From Gonatopus flavifemur (taxonomy: Eukaryota > Arthropoda > Insecta > Hymenoptera > Dryinidae), in contig JAFFJZ010000010.1 in assembly GCA_018340375.1 (NCBI GenBank), forward strand, positions 9,610,001-9,674,000: DNA of 64,000 bases. The letters are read 5' to 3'. The notes under the pieces are model-generated. The model made no database searches. It was not told the DNA's origin and worked only from the letters and a program-made list of their open reading frames with translations. A program made the translations under genes and the position numbers. Below are positions 34,150 to 45,391 of this stretch, in pieces. Every line of letters begins with the position of its first letter. Within the stretch, counting starts at the first letter, position 1.

Positions 34150-34915
34150 GGTGTTTTTCCTGACTGTAGTGGTGGATTCGATCCTCCAATTTTGGGAAAA
34201 TTATTATATTTTTGTCACTGTAAAAAAAATTCTTCTAGAAGTACAGAAAAAAGTGACTGTAAAAAAGTTACCATCACATTTCTTGAATTCTCAAAGGGAA
34301 TTTTCTTAACTGTACCCTGTTCTGAGGAACGATCTAGCTTTTGAACGTGGAATCCTTCAAGCTGAAGAAGAAAAAGTCCACCAAATGATGAGGGAAAGTT
34401 TATCATTCTCAGAAAAACTTTTTCCCACTTCATTTTGAAGTAATATTCTACCATTATTGTTCAAAGTGTGGAGTATATATGGAATTTTCATTGAAATTTT
34501 TTTATACAAAGTTCTGAAAAGGGAGGAAGAATTACAAGTCTTCTCCTCTCTTCAAGAAAAAAAAGTAATTACGAGAAACATAAATTAAGAGACAATTTCC
34601 CTACGATTAAGAATATACCACTCTCTTAATTTCAATTAGTGAAAAATCAGTTTTGCAGTCTATAGTCATTAATTCAGTTAGTTATAAGTATACCACTGCA
34701 AATTAGTGAATAGTGACAGTAAGAATCAGTAAAACGCGAAGTTCACTGATTCAATTATTGAAAATGAATTCACTAATTCAATCAGTTAATAATCCCTAAT
34801 CTAACCAGTGATATGAACAGGACACTGGATCACCATGCGAGCATATTTCAGCGACAATTCACTGATCCACTAGTGAAATTCAGTGACGAATCAGTGAAAG
34901 ATCTTTTTACTGGTT
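34150..34915. repeat. Two repeat blocks: GGATTCGATCC-type and TTCACTGATTCACTAGTGAA words
   Basis: 34150-34470 carries inverted ggtggattcgatcctcc/tggaatccttc and tcactgtaaaaaa words like those in 2436-2951. 34630-34915 is a dense array of attcactgatt, cactagtgaa and tcagtgaa in both orientations, closing with ctttttactggttg. Element ends are not resolved. Confidence 0.5.
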
Positions 34916-35029
34916 GAACACCGTAATATCTCTACTAATTCAGATTCAGAGAGTACAAATATTCACTCCATCAGCTGAAATGTTAGTTCTGTTCATAAAT
35001 TTATATTTCTTAGCAAAGAAATTCATTTG

Positions 35030-35130
35030 GGTTGATCATTTTTCTTGCTCCTTCAGCGATCCTTCTTTTTTTTAAACGCTATAGTCACAGACCAGTTTGT
35101 TGTGTCAGTAATACTCTTTTCTCCGTGCTA
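35030..35130. mobile_element. Partial copy of the 10582-10808 MITE
   Basis: Matches the right half: aacgctatagtcacagacc, then gtcagtaatactcttttctccgtg. The left half is missing. Confidence 0.65.
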
Positions 35131-35218
35131 AGAGAAGAGTTTACTAATTAAATTGAATCATTTTTATTTCATTATCAACCTCGAGGTTTATAATGAAAAA
35201 CTCATGTAACATTCCTCA

Positions 35219-35456
35219 CACTGAGAGAAAAAAAAATCTTAAACCAAGAAAATATTGGATTGCCCGAGTCCAATCCGATATTCTCTTGATTCAAGAAAAC
35301 TTTCTTTGGAAGGAGACATTACTGACTCAGTTGGAATCTATACAGCTTGATAAGAAGAACATTTTCCCATCCCAAGTACAAATTTTCTTGAAATAAGAAA
35401 CTTTTCTTAGAACAAGAAAATATGTTCTTATGATTAAGCCAATTTGTTTCTCAGTG
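35219..35456. mobile_element. CACTGAGAGAAA MITE
   Basis: Left CACTGAGAGAAAAAAAAATC, right TTTGTTTCTCAGTG. Words caagaaaatattggat and its inverse fill the middle. Flanks ca and ta differ by one base. It abuts the next element directly. Confidence 0.65.
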
Positions 35457-35473
35457 TAACCCATGTAACACAG

Positions 35474-35602
35474 CCCTAGCAGAAATCACTCTAGTAATTC
35501 TATAGGCCTTGCGAGGCCTCGCCAGGCCCTTGTGAGGGACTCGCAAGGCCTCGTGAGACCTTGTAATCGCCTCAAGAACGACTGGAGTGATTTCTACTAG
35601 GG
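35474..35602. mobile_element. CCCTAGCAGAAATCACTC element with GGCCTTGCGAGGCC words, ag duplication
   Basis: 129 bp. Ends CCCTAGCAGAAATCACTC and the inverse of CCCTAGTAGAAATCACTC (one mismatch in 18), ag on both flanks. The interior is gccttgcgaggcctcgcc and close variants only. Confidence 0.88.
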
Positions 35603-36063
35603 AGTATATTCTGAAAATATTCTCACAACATCCGTAAAATGTACTTGATCGAATATTCTTACAAAAAGCGTAGGAGATTCGTAAATACTCATAGAAGATT
35701 CTTAGAACATTTGAATGAGACTGTTTAGAATATTCCAGAAACGTTCGTACAATATGCGCACCAAGTTTGTACGGAGATTGATGGGCAGCGCATACGCGAG
35801 TATCGTGATGACATGAATTCAGTGATGGCGGATAATGTTGTTGACAGGCTATACAGACCCTTGGATAATATATTATTTTAATTTTTATTTGGGGAATAAT
35901 ATTATACATTCATGAAAGGTGCATTTTAATATCGCAAATGTTCTCTGAGAGTGCCATGTGTGAGAAATAATCCGCAAAAATATAATAAAATATCAAGAAA
36001 TGCCGTATATATTATGATTGCCTGTTGCGATCATAAGTATCTCATCCGTCCATGTGAATCCAT

Positions 36064-36337
36064 CCCACTGAACATTTCCGTTAGAACCTTGCATTAACAT
36101 TGCAGCGATATCGATGCGATCTTGAAAGTACTTGTCTTTCAATTGACAAATGCAATATTACAAAAGTAACTTGCAAAAATATCGTTGAAATATCACCTGA
36201 CAACGTAACATTGCTGCAATTTGCTTGTAATTGGATGTTATAATATTACTGTTGTAATTCTCATAACAGGTACTTTCAAGATCGCGTCAACACCGATGCA
36301 ATGTTAATGCAAGATTCTAACGGAAATGCTCAGTGGG
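36064..36337. mobile_element. CCCACTGAACATTTCC palindromic element, at duplication
   Basis: Left CCCACTGAACATTTCCGTTA and right its near inverse, then ttgcattaacattgc and tcttgaaagtac mirrored. at on both flanks. Interior words ttgcaatatta/taatattgcaa. Confidence 0.85.
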
Positions 36338-36641
36338 ATAATATTGCTAACAATTCATGATTACAGATGTTCAATGATAAAAAAAAATTCATTTTGAAGC
36401 AATTTTCGGTGACATGCCGAAGTTTATATTGATGGCAATTTTTATTTTAACAGCATTTTTTTCTAATAATCCCACAATATTCGTGGCATCATATTCTGAG
36501 AATATTTGAAACAGTTTCATTCAAACATTCTGAGAATGTGCGTGGAATATATTCGCACGTAATAAGAATCTCCATAGAATATTCGAATATCCTCAACGTA
36601 TATTCTCAGAACATTCTCGGAATTTGTGTGTGCTACCTGGG

Positions 36642-37499
36642 AACTGTTAATAAAGCTTATCCGAGGATAATGAATCATGTTTGTATATAATATACATTCA
36701 TTTCGCCGTATCCAAAACAAAATTCATTACATACAACAAAAAAACTCTTCTCTCACGGCATAAATTAAAATTGTGTATGATAATACACAATACTTCTATA
36801 CACTCGTTTTATCTGGGAAAATCTGATGTTTTACGTTTGCAAGGGTAAAGTTTGGTGGTAATGTCGGAGAACAGAGGAATATTTGGTGTACAAAATCAAA
36901 ATAACAAAACCAAAATGCATTTTGAAGCATGAGAAACAAACTTTGTTACGTATTCGTATGTATTTTGACAGACTGTCCGTTCGTCAGCGTTTCTAGAAAC
37001 ACGCATATCCACCATTCTAATTATATGATCTTCGTTAAATTTTCACCAGAGTTGCGATGCAAGGTTGCTAATGGTTCTATTCAAATTTCAGCTATAACAA
37101 TTAAATTTTTCAGCTGAAAAACACTGTCGTTCTTGCATTTATTTTTCCTCGCGCAGGCAAACGAATAAAGAAAAATAATTCAGACAGACAGATAAGTGAC
37201 ACGTATATAAGTGAACAGATCGAACTAATCGAGGAAGCCATGTGCCTATCTATTGGCAGTGAATTTCGAGTATCGATACAACAAATACTTATCTCACGTG
37301 TCTGTGCTAACATGATTGAACTCCTGAACAAGGAAGAAATAATCCAATCACTCATTCTTGCGATGAGTTCAACTCGATCTCTCAACGAAACGCTTTGGAA
37401 TGAAAGAACCTGATAGATGCAAATCAAATACGTGATTAAATTGACAGACAATGACAAGCGATATTTATAAAAATCGTCAACAATGATTCGACGAAACGG
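36642..37499. other. AT-rich spacer with a fragment of the 47385 element
   Basis: 36650-36760 matches the right half of 47385-47636 (ttcgccgtatccaaa, then aactcttctctcacgg). The rest, including a 130-codon minus frame at 37110-37502, has no recognisable motif. Confidence 0.4.
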
Positions 37500-38316
37500 C
37501 ATTTTAGAATGTTGCTGAAGTTTGAATCGTTTATCGAAACGGATTAATATTCGAATAACGAAATACTCTGTAGACTGTTCACAAAAAATCGAAATTTTTT
37601 GTTCTTAGAAACCCGTACATAAAATCTTTGAAAGCAGTGTAAAAAGACACCTGTGAAAAGCAGAGCTCTTGATATTGATATGTTTTGAATTTTTTAACTC
37701 CTCAACGATTCATTGAGCTGCTAAGGCTATAACATATTCTTATAGAGAATTAAACGCTCTACAAAAAAGGTCCTTTGTAAATTTTCGATAATTCTACTCC
37801 TTCAAAAGTTATTCAAGGTCAAAGTTGAACCTACAAAGAAATTCGTTTATTGAAACGAATAAGTAATCGAATAACGGAATACCCAGCTGTTGGAGACCTA
37901 AAATGTTGCAGTACACATTTCAAACGATCTTTCGAGTTCTAAGGAGCCAATTCGACAAAATAAATAACAATGATTTCACAGATTTTGTGAGTTTGAATTT
38001 TCGTTTCATTTTTATAAACGATTCAAACTTCAACAACATTCTCAGGAGTACAAAAATACTTCGAGAAATATTGATCAAAGCTAAATTTTGCAAGAAGATA
38101 GATTGATTTTTTGATACATCTGCCAAAAAGTGGAAAAAGTCATGAATTTCTTTGTAGGTTCAACTTTGACCTTGAATAACTTCTTGAAAAATTTCGTGAG
38201 GACCTTTTTTGTAGAGCGTTTAATTCTCTATAAGAATATGTTATAGTTTCAGCAGTTCAATGAATCGTTAAGGAGTCAAAAAATACCAAACTTTCAAAAC
38301 ATTTTTTCCCGTGTTA

Positions 38317-39238
38317 CCCATACAGGGTTCATCAATTGGCCCAATAATGGCACGTTACTGGACCACAAACGGCGTTCTTCGCCCGTTAATGCCTCCTCAA
38401 TGGTTAATTGCTGGATGATAACGTGGGTTCAGTAATGGCAATAGATAATGAGCTAAGCATAAAATTATTTATTGGCCCAGTAATGGGACCCCCGATTTAT
38501 GACCAGAAATTTCGAGATAATGTTCAAATGTCAGCCATCAATGGCAGATTACTGGGGCATAATAATAATGATATCCAATGGTGATATGACTGCGTTCCAG
38601 AATAATCGGTTCAGTATTAGTTCAAATGAGTGGTTAAGTGTGTCCCAAAACACTTCTTTGTTTTTATTTTAGGGAAATTTGTCATTCCAGTTTTTACAAG
38701 ATCAGAAATGGATGTTTTTTATTCTAAATAAATTTGCACGCCCGATAATTCTACAATCTCAAATGTAAAATTATACGAGTCAAAAGCACTCTCGATAAAT
38801 CAGTTGAATTTAGTTGCTTATTCCTTCAAATTTTTTGTTATTTACATGAGAAAGTAATTGATTATCTATATAAATAAGAATTCATTTGAATCATATAAAA
38901 CGTATTCAATGAGTGAGAATTATTCATTCAGCGTAATAGAAATAAGGCCAAAACAAACTTTTTTCAGGGGTGATTACGAATACAATACATTCAACTTTGA
39001 AATCCATTTCACTTGGTAATAGATCATATTTCAGCCAGTAACGGGGAATCAATTGTTGGCCGTTTACCATAGCCGTATATCGGTGGATTATCGGCTGTTT
39101 TCATTGCTGGCCTTTCTTATCAGCCAGTGAAGGGCCACACTTGTGCCAATGACTTGAATCCATTGTTGGCCATTCGATGGTAGCCATACATAGGCCGATT
39201 ATTGGCTGTGTTTACATTATCGGGGTTTCCTGTATGGG
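38317..39238. mobile_element. CCCATACAGG element with GGCCCAATAATGG words, ta duplication
   Basis: Left CCCATACAGGG, right the inverse of CCCATACAGGA, ta on both flanks. Words ggcccagtaatgg, ggccaataat and attgttggcc recur at 38335-38640 and 39010-39220; the middle is plain AT-rich DNA. It splits the right arm of the large palindrome. Confidence 0.82.
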
Positions 39239-39471
39239 TATTTGATTGGGAAATGAAAAAGTGCGATGCGTGACCTTTAAATATCAATATTAAGAGCTCT
39301 GCTTTTCACAGGTGTCTTTTTACACCAGTGTTTATGTACGGGTTTCGAAGGAAAAAAAATTCGATTTTTTTGAAACAGTCTAATACTCAGTTGCCAAAGA
39401 CCCAAAATCTTGCAGTACTTTCTTTTAGCAATGTTCCCAATTTTGCAGAAATGATTGAAAAAGTTGATTAA

Positions 39472-40740
39472 CCCATTAGCGCCTGAACAGACACTTTTGG
39501 ACACCAAAGTTCAGAGATTCATTGTACAATGAACTTGGTCGAAAAAAAATTCTTGAGCCACTGTATCCTATGTTTTAAAGGTCGCTTTTTCGAATGGTGA
39601 TGTTCAGAAGTCCCTAAAATGAGTTTTTTCGTGTGAAAATTGCAAATTAAAAAAAAAAAGCACTGTTTTTTTGAAAAAAAAATTTTTCAAGATCATGTTT
39701 TTGTTTGCTTTTGCATTTTTCTACATACTTGACACCGATAAATATCGCGTCCATGGACCGTCAACTAAAAGTTATCGGCTCAAGATTAATAAAAAAAAAT
39801 GTTTATCCATACAAAAAGGCGTCCGAAACAATAAATTTTACTTTTAATCTTGAGCAATTTTTTTCTCGATTTCTAAGGACTCTAGAAAAAATTTCCTAAG
39901 AACAAAAACGTCTTAAAATTAGTCAAAGAATACCCTCAAATTCTTTCAAAACCGTAAAAAAACATTTAGAATATTCTGGAGACGTTGTAATATTGTCAGA
40001 ATATTCTGGAGATATTACTGAGACATTTGTGCTATATGGGAATAATTACACAATGAAAATGTTGAATTTGTAATTGGTGATCTCAGAAACCATTCAGCAA
40101 TTTTTTTCTCAATAACTATGGACTTGCGTCGAAATTTTGTGGGAACAAAAAAGTCTCAAAATCAGTCAAACAATACCCTCAAATTTTTTCAGATTTTTTA
40201 AACAATTTTTCAAAAATGCCAATTTTTCCATTTTCCGGGAAATAAAAAATGTTTTTTTACGGTTTTGAAAAGATTTGAGGGTATTTTTTGACCAATTTTA
40301 AGACGTTTTTGTTCTTAGGAAATTTTTTCTAGAGTCCTTAGAAATCGAGAAAAAAATTGCTGAAGATTGAGAGTAAAATTTATTGTTTCGGACGCCTTTT
40401 TGTATGAATAAACATTTTTTTTTATCAACCTTAAGCCAATAACTTTTAGTTTACGGTCCATGGACGCGGTATTTATCGGTGTTAAGTATGTAGAAAAATG
40501 CAAAAGCAAACAAAAACATGATCTTGAAAAATTTTTTTTTCAAAAAAACAGTGCTTTTTTTTTAATTTGCAATTTTCACACGAAAAAACTCATTTTAGGG
40601 ACTTCTGAACATCACCATTCGAAAGAGCGACCTTCAAAACATAGGATACAGCGGCTCAAGAATTTTTTTCCGACTAAGTTCATTGTACAATGAATCTCTG
40701 AACTTTGGTGTCCAAAAGTGTCTGTTCAGGCGCTAATGGG
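39472..40740. mobile_element. piggyBac-like foldback element, TTAA duplication
   Basis: Exact TTAA at 39468-39471 and 40741-40744. Ends CCCATTAGCGCCTGAACAGA and its inverse; the arms are about 490 bp of near-perfect complement. The centre carries a truncated end of a CCC element (gtgctatatggg near 40030-40040) and agaatattctgg words. No transposase; the 64-codon frames mirrored at 39705 and 40315 are arm shadows. Confidence 0.9.
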
Positions 40741-40830
40741 TTAATGATCATATAGTACATCAAATGCTGTGGGTTTGAATTTTCGTTTCGTTTGGATAAA
40801 CGATTCAAACTTCAGCAACATATTTTAGAT

Positions 40831-41351
40831 ATGTTCGTTTCGTATCAGGAATTTTCACCGTGACCTTATTCCCTTTGTATATTGCAAAATTTACTATGTT
40901 TTTTCCTTATTATGATTCTTTAAAATTCTCCTTTTCTCAAAAATAAAGTGTCTGAAAAATAGTAATTTCAATGTGATCTTCCTTACAACAAATCGTGTAT
41001 TTAGATTTCATAACCAATAAATGAAAACATATTGTTTATAAGATGCTCTTTTTAATCTATTCCAACTTGTCGTGGATGGAGAGAATTTCGTGGCATAGCT
41101 TACTACAATTATTTTGTAATGTTTATTCAAAAATATTTGCATGCATATCTTTTCCCGATTAAAAAATTTGCAATCCTCTTTGTTTTGTTTTCATAGTTTT
41201 CATATTTAATAGTGATATTGAACACATTTTTCATGCAATTCATACTACCCAATTTTTTCACCGATCAAAACCCAAGACAATTCTATAGAATTGTCTACTG
41301 AATCGATATGTGATTAAATTTCTTCTTCAGTTGACCCTCGGTATCGTTATA
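40831..41351. other. AT-rich spacer
   Basis: No gene or repeat recognised. Confidence 0.35.
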
Positions 41352-41493
41352 CTCAGAGAAAGACACCTAGCCGCAGCATCCGAAATTTATTTGTAATTCA
41401 TTCAATCGAAATAGAAAATTTTTATTAGAATAGCTAAATTTCCCAGCTGTCCAATACCCAACTAAACTCAATTTTTTTCTCTCTTTCTCAGTG
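41352..41493. mobile_element. CACTGAGAAAGAG-type MITE, TA duplication
   Basis: Right end in inverse CACTGAGAAAGAGAG; left end CTCAGAGAAAGACACC is diverged. TA at both flanks. Confidence 0.55.
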
Positions 41494-42763
41494 TACTGAA
41501 AATCTAAAATGTTCAACGCACGGGTGGAATAATAATTCCTATTGAATTTATCTAATGAACACATAAAACAGGACAATTCACTCGATGTGTCAACTCTGAG
41601 CCAATGCGTTGCGTCAATTTATCGAACGTTTACAGCCAATTAACGTACATAATCATTTCATTGAATCTCGATAAATCGACCTTCGCTCGTTTCTCGTGAG
41701 AATTGAAGTTTTTCCGGTCAGAGAATTCAACAAAAAACTCGATCTTATTTTTTCTTGATCAAACGAAAAAAAATATGTAAAAATAAGAGAGAAAAATACC
41801 TGTTCGATGAATTACACTGAAAATCAACACGATAAGCGATTTGAAAATCATACAAAACTGTGATCGATTGCATAAAGAATTACCATCGCTCGGAGTATAA
41901 AAATTGATAGTAATACACAGTAAAAAGTTGAACTGAATGTGGCTGCATTGACTTAGAAACTTAACACTCTTTGGTAGAGTGAGGAAGACACCATTCTGCA
42001 ATATTGAGAGGGTTTACTGTATGTGGAGGGGACCTGGAATACTTGAAAGCCCTAGAAATGGAAATGGATCTACAATTCGTATATTTTTCATAACTAATGT
42101 TTGTATAAGGAAAAGTGGGAACACTTGCACCACAACAAATATCTCTTGATCTTACAAAGATTTCCAAGTCGTTATTGCACGTCTCGCTACACTGAAAACA
42201 CAGTTTGTTCCAGCCAAACAAAGTTTTGATTGAAATGAACGCAAAAAATTTATTTAGGGTGAACAAAATTTGGTTCACAACAATTAAGGCTTTCATAGAG
42301 ACAAATAAATTTTATTTCACCCAACCAAAAAGTTTCTTTGCGTTCATTTCAACCAAAATTTGTGTAGCTGTATGGATGCCTTAAATCCACACGAGTTCAC
42401 AAGAATGTGAAATAATACTCTTTTTTTTTTATCTATAGCAAAAGCTTAGGCACTCTTAGAATCGCTCCATTTTTTGTATGATTTGTTTCTAATCATTCAT
42501 TTCAAATAAATATTCATAAGCTGATTTAAAAATAGTAGTTATTATTTGAATTGAGGGATCAGTCACTCACAGAGAGAGATAAAGAGCCAAGTCGCAGGGT
42601 GATGCAAAAATGCCAACAGGGTGGTGCACGTCTCCCGTCATGTGAGGAGAATTGCACCAATCGCAATCTTTCTGGAGAACATTCGTACCATTGATAGAAC
42701 GTTGGATTCGACCTTGCAATCATTTGCAACTTTGGAAAGAATGTTTGCTCTGCCAGAATCCTA
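41494..42763. other. AT-rich spacer with an imperfect hairpin at 42190-42365
   Basis: gctacactgaaaacacagttt and gtttgattgaaatgaacgcaa are mirrored at the right by ttgcgttcatttcaacc and tttgtgtagc. No gene seen. Confidence 0.4.
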
Positions 42764-43029
42764 CACGGAGAAAAAGGTATCTTAAAAAGTACCATAATTT
42801 ATGGATTTTCTGCGCTGGTCTGACCGAGTCTAAATATTTACCTGAAAGAACCTCTAAAAGTACCATAATGTCTTGGACTTTTATACGGAAGGTACCATAC
42901 TTATTTCAAAAAGTCCAAGAAATTATGGTACTTTTAGAGATTCATGCAAGTGAATATTCCGACTCGGGTCAGACCAGCGCTGAAAATCTATAAATTATGG
43001 TATTTTTCAAGATATCTGTTTTCTCAGTG
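42764..43029. mobile_element. CACGGAGAAAAAGG palindromic MITE, TA duplication
   Basis: 266 bp, nearly fully self-complementary: CACGGAGAAAAAGGTATCTT, then aagtaccataatttatgga, cgctggtctgacc, mirrored on the right. TA at both flanks. The centre repeats aaaagtaccataat in both orientations. Confidence 0.88.
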
Positions 43030-44140
43030 TATGAATAATGTACCAAATGAACTTAACCATGAAAGTTACAATGATGTAAAAAAGGGGTGCAAGTGTCCCC
43101 ACTCTCCCCCACAACTCAGAATTATGTATAATCCCTGTTGACAATCGATGCATAGAAATTCGAATGAAAGAATATCAAGTTAAATGAGAGACAGAGGTTT
43201 GCGAATAAATGAAAATATCGCATAATGGAAAAGGGAGAGAGAGGGATTAAAAACTCTTTGTAAAGTACAATACAAATTCGTATTGCAAATACATCGTGCA
43301 CGAGCATTCATTCGTGATCAAACGATAATTCTTGCTGAAATGGGATCAAAGACCCTTGGAACCACCTAGAAACGTTCGAATGTCGACATTTGTCATAAAG
43401 ATCGATGATTTATTCGAAGGTAATGTAATTTCCGTGTTGAAATTTCAACAGTCATTCGAATGAAACTATACGAGAGAAATAAATATTCTCTAACAATTAA
43501 TCTTTTCCCTTTTAAACCCAACATCTTTCTCTTTTCAATTATTGTATGAATCCTTCATTAGTGACATTTTGGGAAATCAAATTTATGCCCAGATTGGCTA
43601 AAAAAAAACAACATGTGTATTCTATCGATTTTTATGAAAATATCGGATATTCATTTCCTCTCGGTTCTTCCAACAATTAGGAAATGGAATCCATTCTCAT
43701 CAATAAACGAATCCTCTTGACATATAACAGAAGAGGAAGATACACACTTTTTCATTTCAATCGATTTATTCATTTTCACGAAAATTGAGAAGAAAAATGA
43801 GGATCCAATCACTCTGTTAGGAAGTATCGAATCTCAATTTTTTTAAATTCATACTAACTATTAAAGAAAAATGATTTCATGACGATGAGTTCATGATTTT
43901 TACAAACCCATGTAGAAATTATTGGGAATGAATCGGAATGACGGTCCAGTACCAACAGGGATTTATTTGCCAGACTCTGGCGGAGACAATTGAGTCGTCA
44001 CTGTTCCATTACTGTTCTTCAATCGGTAGCATTTGTCTGACAGATGACAAACAACACTGTGTCTTAAAAATGGCCAGACTCGTTGCGATACTGAATTAAC
44101 TCCGTCAAACCGCTTTTTTGACGGTGTCAGTCCACCCCTA
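43030..44140. other. AT-rich spacer
   Basis: No gene or RNA recognised. Confidence 0.35.
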
Positions 44141-44448
44141 CACGCAAAGAATAATCCATTACTTTTTCATGTAAAGCACAATACTTTTTTACTGTGCTCC
44201 ATATCAACGCCAGAGCGAGTTTTGATTTTGATGAAAATTTATATTTCCACACAGTAAAATAAATAGTTCCCCGTAAAGATTATATGTAAGTTTTCCAATT
44301 GACACATTCAAAATCCCTGTGATGAAATTCAGAAATTGTGGAGTTTTCTAGAATTAGATGAAAAGACCATAATTTTCCTTGTCAATTCCAATTTGGTCCG
44401 TGAATAGTGATCTACCACAGTAATTTCAACTGTATTCCTCTCTCCGTG
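44141..44448. mobile_element. Possible CAC MITE, TA duplication
   Basis: CACGCAAAGAATAATCC on the left and CTCTCTCCGTG on the right with TA on both flanks, but inverted similarity covers only about 9 bases. Confidence 0.4.
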
Positions 44449-44679
44449 TACACAAACCTAAGAGATCCAAATTTTGTCGAGAACAAGTTTTTCCAAGCTA
44501 AGTTCACGAGGATCTTCTTGACTTCGTTTATAGCTCATTGATACGCAATACGGTTTAATTGTGGTCTCACATAATTTTAGGCTAGATCGATTGCGAGAGA
44601 GAAAAAGATGGGAAGACTTTAGAATACTACTGTGGGCAAAAAGTAAGGTGAATTTGTTTGTAAAATGAAAAATCTTCAT

Positions 44680-45348
44680 TTATTCTTCTACATCAATTTC
44701 ATCCCCTTCAAAGTAATCCCCTCTCGATAAAATACACTTATGCCAACGTTTTTTCCAATCATCGAAACATGCTAAATAGTCCCTTTCCGGTATAGCCATC
44801 AGCGCCTTCTTCGATTCAGCTTTTATCTCCTCAATCGACTCGAAACGCTTTCTCCGGAGTGGTCTCTTGAGTTTTGGGAATAGCCAGAAGTCACACGGAG
44901 CCATATCAGGCGAATACGGTGGTTGCGGAACGATATGCGTCGAATTTTTGGCGAAATGGTCACGAAGAACGAGTGCAGTATGAGACGATGCATTATCGTG
45001 ATGCAAAAACCAAGAGTTGTTGGCCCATAATTCTGGTCTTTTTAGACGAATTGCTTCACGCATCATATCAGTAAGGTCTCTAACAGTCAATCGACGATTT
45101 TTGAGCACTAATTCCTTCACTTCATCGACGTGTTGGTCATCTGTTGACGTCGATGGTCGTCCGGAGCGCTCCAAGTCATCAACACGTTCTCGACCCTCTT
45201 TGAAGTCTTTGTACCACTTATCAACATTTTTCTGCGACATGGTAGAATCACCAAAGGCCTTCCGCAACATCCTCAAACTTTCCGCAGCCGAAATTTCATT
45301 CCGCAAACAAAATTTGATTGCACTCCTCTGCTCAATTAAATCAGACAT
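44680..45348 (-). pseudogene. Internally deleted mariner transposase
   Basis: The native start is the Met of MSDLIEQ at 45348, matching MSAFVEQ in the related copy at 51736. The frame stays open to DEIDVEE at 44680. N-terminal HTH, SGRPSTS hinge and RRLTVRDL are intact, then the frame jumps straight to MMREAIRLKRPEL. About 130 residues are lost, including the second HTH, the linker and the first catalytic Asp. Asp 2 (HHDNASSH) and Asp 3 (YSPDMAPCDFWLF), 34 apart, remain. It could encode a DNA-binding but catalytically dead protein. An upstream ATG at 45462 extends the frame by 38 codons, of which ~24 come from the inserted 1007-bp element. Confidence 0.93.
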
Positions 45349-45391
45349 TGTGAAAATCGAAAAATGCACTCTTGGTCGTTTGGTAAACACA

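Larger units (their letters stand above)
35460..36641. mobile_element. AGAATATTCT-word element, aa duplication
   Basis: Left end CCCATGTAACACA and right end the inverse of CCCAGGTAGCACA, 11 of 13 identical, aa on both flanks. agaatattct and gaatgttctga words fill 35605-35770 and 36480-36630. It hosts 35474-35602 and 36064-36337. The 152-codon minus frame (35451-35909) spans the junctions and is rejected. Confidence 0.75.
37500..40830. repeat. Large imperfect inverted repeat with two insertions
   Basis: After removing 38317-39238 and 39472-40740, 37500-37845 is mirrored by 38155-38316, 39239-39467 and 40745-40830; examples are aagacacctgtgaaaagcagagctctt near 37650 (written here only in part) and its inverse near 39300. 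The unit 37887-38045 is also directly repeated at 39402-39467 plus 40745-40822. Boundaries are approximate. Confidence 0.6.

Noticed and set aside
35451..35909. 152-codon minus-strand frame
   Set aside because: Crosses the junction of two nested elements, so it cannot be an ancestral gene.
37110..37502. 130-codon minus-strand frame
   Set aside because: No recognisable motif, and it abuts a repeat boundary; AT-rich chance frame.
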